From NCBI GenBank assembly GCA_900320815.1, contig ONTY01000180.1, forward strand, positions 1-7,825: a stretch of 7,825 nucleotides of DNA. Reading direction: 5' to 3'. Below are positions 5,233 to 7,825 of this stretch, one piece after another; positions within the stretch are counted from its first letter, which is position 1, and each line of letters begins with the position of its first letter. Below the pieces are notes generated by a model. That model saw only the letters and a program-made list of their open reading frames with translations. It was not told the origin of the DNA and did not search any database. This DNA comes from an uncultured Pseudomonadota bacterium. Lineage in GTDB: Bacteria > Pseudomonadota > Gammaproteobacteria > Burkholderiales > Burkholderiaceae_C. Made by a program: the position numbers and the translations under genes.

Positions 5233-7825
5233 CTATCCGGCCAGCTTTTTCAGCTCGTAGAGCGCATCCAGCGCAGCGCGCGGGGTGATGGCGTCGGGAT
5301 CCAGGGCGCGCAGTGCTTCGCGCAATTCATCGGGCGCGTCGGGCATATCGGGCATATCCGGGGCGGGTGCGGCGGCATTTTCCTGGGCGGTTTCCAATGC
5401 CAGCACGGCAAACAAATCGGGCTGCACGCTGCGCGCGTTGGCCGCGTTTTGCAATTCAGTTTGCACCTGCTGCGCGTGGCCAATAACGGCAGGCGGAATG
5501 CCTGCAAGGCGCGCCACTTGAATGCCGTAACTGCGGCTGGCTGGCCCCGGCTGCAATTCGTGCAAAAAGGCAATCTCGCCCTCTGCGCTGCCGCTGGCGG
5601 CGGCGACATGGCTATTGAAGGCTGCGCTGTGGCGCGCGGGAAATTGCGTGAGTTCAAAATAATGCGTGGCAAACAGGGTAAAGCAGCGCACTTTGTCGTG
5701 CAGGTGCGCGGCAATGCCGCTGGCCAGCGCCAGCCCGTCAAAGGTGCTGGTGCCGCGCCCGATTTCGTCCATCAAAACAAGGGAGTTGGGCGTGGCGGCG
5801 TGCAGAATCTGCGCCGCTTCGCTCATTTCTAGCATAAAGGTGGACTGCGCATTGGCCAGGTCGTCAGCCGCGCCGATGCGCGTATAAATGCCGTCCAGCG
5901 GGCCAATGCTGCAGCGTTGCGCGGGCACGTAGCTGCCAATACTCGCCAGCAGCGCAATGATGGCCACTTGCCGCATATAGGTGCTTTTGCCGCCCATATT
6001 GGGGCCGGTGATGATTTGTATGCGGTTTTTTGGGGAAAGCTGCGTTGTGTTGGCAATAAAGGGCGCACCGCTGCCTGCGCGCAGGCTCTCTTGCACCACT
6101 GGATGCCGCCCGCCGACAATGTCAATGCCGGGCTGCGACACAAATTGCGGCGCGCACCATTCAAGAGTGATGGAGCGTTCAGCCAGCGCGCACAGCGCGT
6201 CCAGCGCAGCGAGTGCGCGTGCAAAGGCGGTGAGGGCGGGCAGGTGCGGCTGCAATTGTTCCAGCACCTGTTCATAGAGCCATTTTTCGCGTGCCAGCGC
6301 CCGCTCTTGCGCCGAGAGTGCTTTGTCTTCAAATGCTTTCAGTTCGGCGCTGATAAAGCGTTCCACATTTTTCAGCGTCTGCCGCCGCTGCCATTGAGCC
6401 GGCACCATTGACGCCTGGCTTTGCGGCACTTCAATATAGAAGCCGTGCACGCGGTTGTACTGCACGCGCAGCCGCGTGATGCCGGTGCGTTCTTTTTCGC
6501 GGATTTCCATTGCAATGAGGAAGTCTTCGCTGTTTTCACTTATCGCGCGCAATTCGTCCAGTTCGGCGTCAAATCCTTTGGCAATCACGCCGCCGTCGCG
6601 AATGAGCGCCGCTGGCTCTTCGGCAATAGCGGCGCACAGCAAATCCAGCGCAGCCTGCGGCGGCTGAATATTGAGGGCAATATCGGACAGCAATTCCGAG
6701 GCGCCGCCCGGGATGAGCGTGGGCAATTCTTTTTTCTGCAGCGTCTGACGCAGGGCAACCAGGTCGCGCGGTTTGGACTGGCGCAGCGCCAGGCGCGCGG
6801 TAATGCGCTCGGCGTCGCTGCTGCCTTTGAGCGCAGCACGCAGCCGCTGCCAGTGCCCGCCTTCGCGCAACGCGCCAATCGCCTCCAGCCGCGCCTGCGC
6901 CGCGCCGCGTGCGCGCTCTGGCGCCAGCAACCAGGCGCGCAACATGCGGCTGCCCATGCCGCTGGTGCAGGTGTCGAGCAGCGAAAGCAGCGTGGGCGCG
7001 TCTTCGCCGCGCAGCGTTTGCACCAGTTCCAGGTTGCGGCAAGTGGCTGCCGGCAGGTCAATGAGGGTATCGGGACGCTCCACGCGCAGCTCGCGCACAT
7101 GCTCAGGCGCTCTGCCCTGCGTGTGCTCGGCGTATGCCAGCAGTGCGGCGCAGGCGGCCAGCGCCTGCGGGCATTCCTCCGCACCCCAGGCGGCAAGCGA
7201 GGCCGCGTGCAGCATGGCAAGCAGGCGACGCTGCCCCAGCGCGGCGTCAAACTGGAACGGCGGGCGCTGCGTGACGGTGCCGCGCAGCGCCGCCAGCGCC
7301 GCCACCGCCGCACCTTCGGGCAGCAGCACTTCGCTGGGGGCGGTGCGTTCGAGCCAGCCGGGCAGGTCGGCTTCGTCGCACTCGCTCAGGTGCACGCGCC
7401 CTTGTGTGAGCGCCAGCCACGCCAGCCCCACGCGCGCCCGCGCGCCGCGCTGCGCGCTGCGGGGCATCAGCGCCAGCAGCACGGATTCGCGCTTGTCGCT
7501 GAGCAATTCGCTGTCGGTGAGCGTGCCGGGAGTGATGACGCGCGTGACGCGACGCGCCATCGGCCCTTTGCCGCCCGCATCGCCAATTTGCTCGCAAATC
7601 GCGACTGATTCGCCCAGCCGCACCAGCCGCGCCAGATAGCTTTCTACTGAATGCACTGGCACGCCTGCCATTGGAATCGGCTGCCCCGCCGATTGCCCGC
7701 GCACCGTGAGCGTGATGTCCAGCAGGCCGGCGGCTTTTTGTGCGTCGGTATAAAACATTTCATAAAAATCGCCCATGCGGTAAAAAAGCAGAATATCTGG
7801 ATATTGCTCCTTTTGCCGCAGATAC
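5233..7825 (-). CDS. mutS: DNA mismatch repair ATPase MutS, N-terminus cut off by window edge
   Basis: MutS recognises base mismatches and small loops after replication and recruits MutL. The visible 863 residues start at [16 protein letters not shown], so only about 15 N-terminal residues and the start codon are missing. The mismatch-wedge motif is DFYEMF, with Phe20 and Glu22 of the visible part. The connector, lever ([20 protein letters not shown]) and clamp (VHGFYIEVP) regions follow. The ATPase has Walker [10 protein letters not shown] at about 607-615, Walker [17 protein letters not shown] with Asp-Glu at about 686-687, and the FATHYFELT helix. The C-terminus has an acidic [10 protein letters not shown] linker and the tetramerisation helix pair ending [20 protein letters not shown] and ELKKLAG. 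All catalytic residues are present. It ends at TAG 5233-5235 and is followed by palindromic repeats and a terminator; its promoter is outside the window. It occupies the place where hisS is usually found upstream of yfgM. Confidence 0.98.
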   Translation of the reverse strand, partial: YLRQKEQYPDILLFYRMGDFYEMFYTDAQKAAGLLDITLTVRGQSAGQPIPMAGVPVHSVESYLARLVRLGESVAICEQIGDAGGKGPMARRVTRVITPGTLTDSELLSDKRESVLLALMPRSAQRGARARVGLAWLALTQGRVHLSECDEADLPGWLERTAPSEVLLPEGAAVAALAALRGTVTQRPPFQFDAALGQRRLLAMLHAASLAAWGAEECPQALAACAALLAYAEHTQGRAPEHVRELRVERPDTLIDLPAATCRNLELVQTLRGEDAPTLLSLLDTCTSGMGSRMLRAWLLAPERARGAAQARLEAIGALREGGHWQRLRAALKGSSDAERITARLALRQSKPRDLVALRQTLQKKELPTLIPGGASELLSDIALNIQPPQAALDLLCAAIAEEPAALIRDGGVIAKGFDAELDELRAISENSEDFLIAMEIREKERTGITRLRVQYNRVHGFYIEVPQSQASMVPAQWQRRQTLKNVERFISAELKAFEDKALSAQERALAREKWLYEQVLEQLQPHLPALTAFARALAALDALCALAERSITLEWCAPQFVSQPGIDIVGGRHPVVQESLRAGSGAPFIANTTQLSPKNRIQIITGPNMGGKSTYMRQVAIIALLASIGSYVPAQRCSIGPLDGIYTRIGAADDLANAQSTFMLEMSEAAQILHAATPNSLVLMDEIGRGTSTFDGLALASGIAAHLHDKVRCFTLFATHYFELTQFPARHSAAFNSHVAAASGSAEGEIAFLHELQPGPASRSYGIQVARLAGIPPAVIGHAQQVQTELQNAANARSVQPDLFAVLALETAQENAAAPAPDMPDMPDAPDELREALRALDPDAITPRAALDALYELKKLAG

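Noticed and set aside
5331..5361. Short tandem GGGCATATC repeat in mutS, coding for PDMPDMPD
   Set aside because: It lies in the variable linker before the tetramerisation domain and keeps the frame; ordinary linker variation.
6421..7608. Long plus-strand open frame (395 codons) opposite mutS
   Set aside because: Antisense shadow of mutS; rich in Arg, Gln and Ala with no domain pattern.

Overview
The window is a GC-rich stretch of a Burkholderiales genome. The Der G2 region reads [14 protein letters not shown] and Hfq and MutS are clearly betaproteobacterial; from memory this Der wording fits Comamonadaceae or close relatives best. All credible genes lie on the minus strand, so transcription runs from high to low coordinates: mutS (5' end cut off), yfgM, bamB, a small antitoxin-like gene, a 169-residue unknown, der, a 137-residue unknown, and hfq (3' end cut off).

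The yfgM-bamB-der-hfq order is the usual Burkholderiales outer-membrane/ribosome-assembly/RNA-chaperone neighbourhood, but it has been edited. The expected hisS upstream of yfgM is not in view, and mutS sits there instead, separated by about 420 non-coding bases that hold two terminator-like hairpins and a large composite palindrome. Two small genes of lower GC, overlapping ATGA, lie between bamB and der. Another small gene, starting inside the der stop codon (GTGA), lies between der and hfq.

bamB is not intact. Its N-terminal 175 residues and its C-terminal third are good BamB, but they are in different frames. The roughly 70 residues that should join them are replaced by a coding segment of about 53 residues that looks like another protein family, possibly a GH97-type glycosidase N-domain. 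A 9-bp direct repeat borders this segment. It is either a real illegitimate recombination that inactivated bamB or a chimeric read or assembly.

Intergenic DNA carries a palindromic repeat family: a head-to-head pair between mutS and yfgM and a solo copy near hfq, with exactly conserved spacing (18-6-7-6) while spacers and loops differ. A second, unrelated C-rich/G-rich hairpin lies upstream of hfq. MutS (mismatch repair), Der (50S ribosome biogenesis GTPase), YfgM (periplasmic chaperone network), BamB (outer-membrane protein assembly) and Hfq (sRNA chaperone) are housekeeping functions. I see no transposase, integrase, CRISPR array, tRNA or rRNA.
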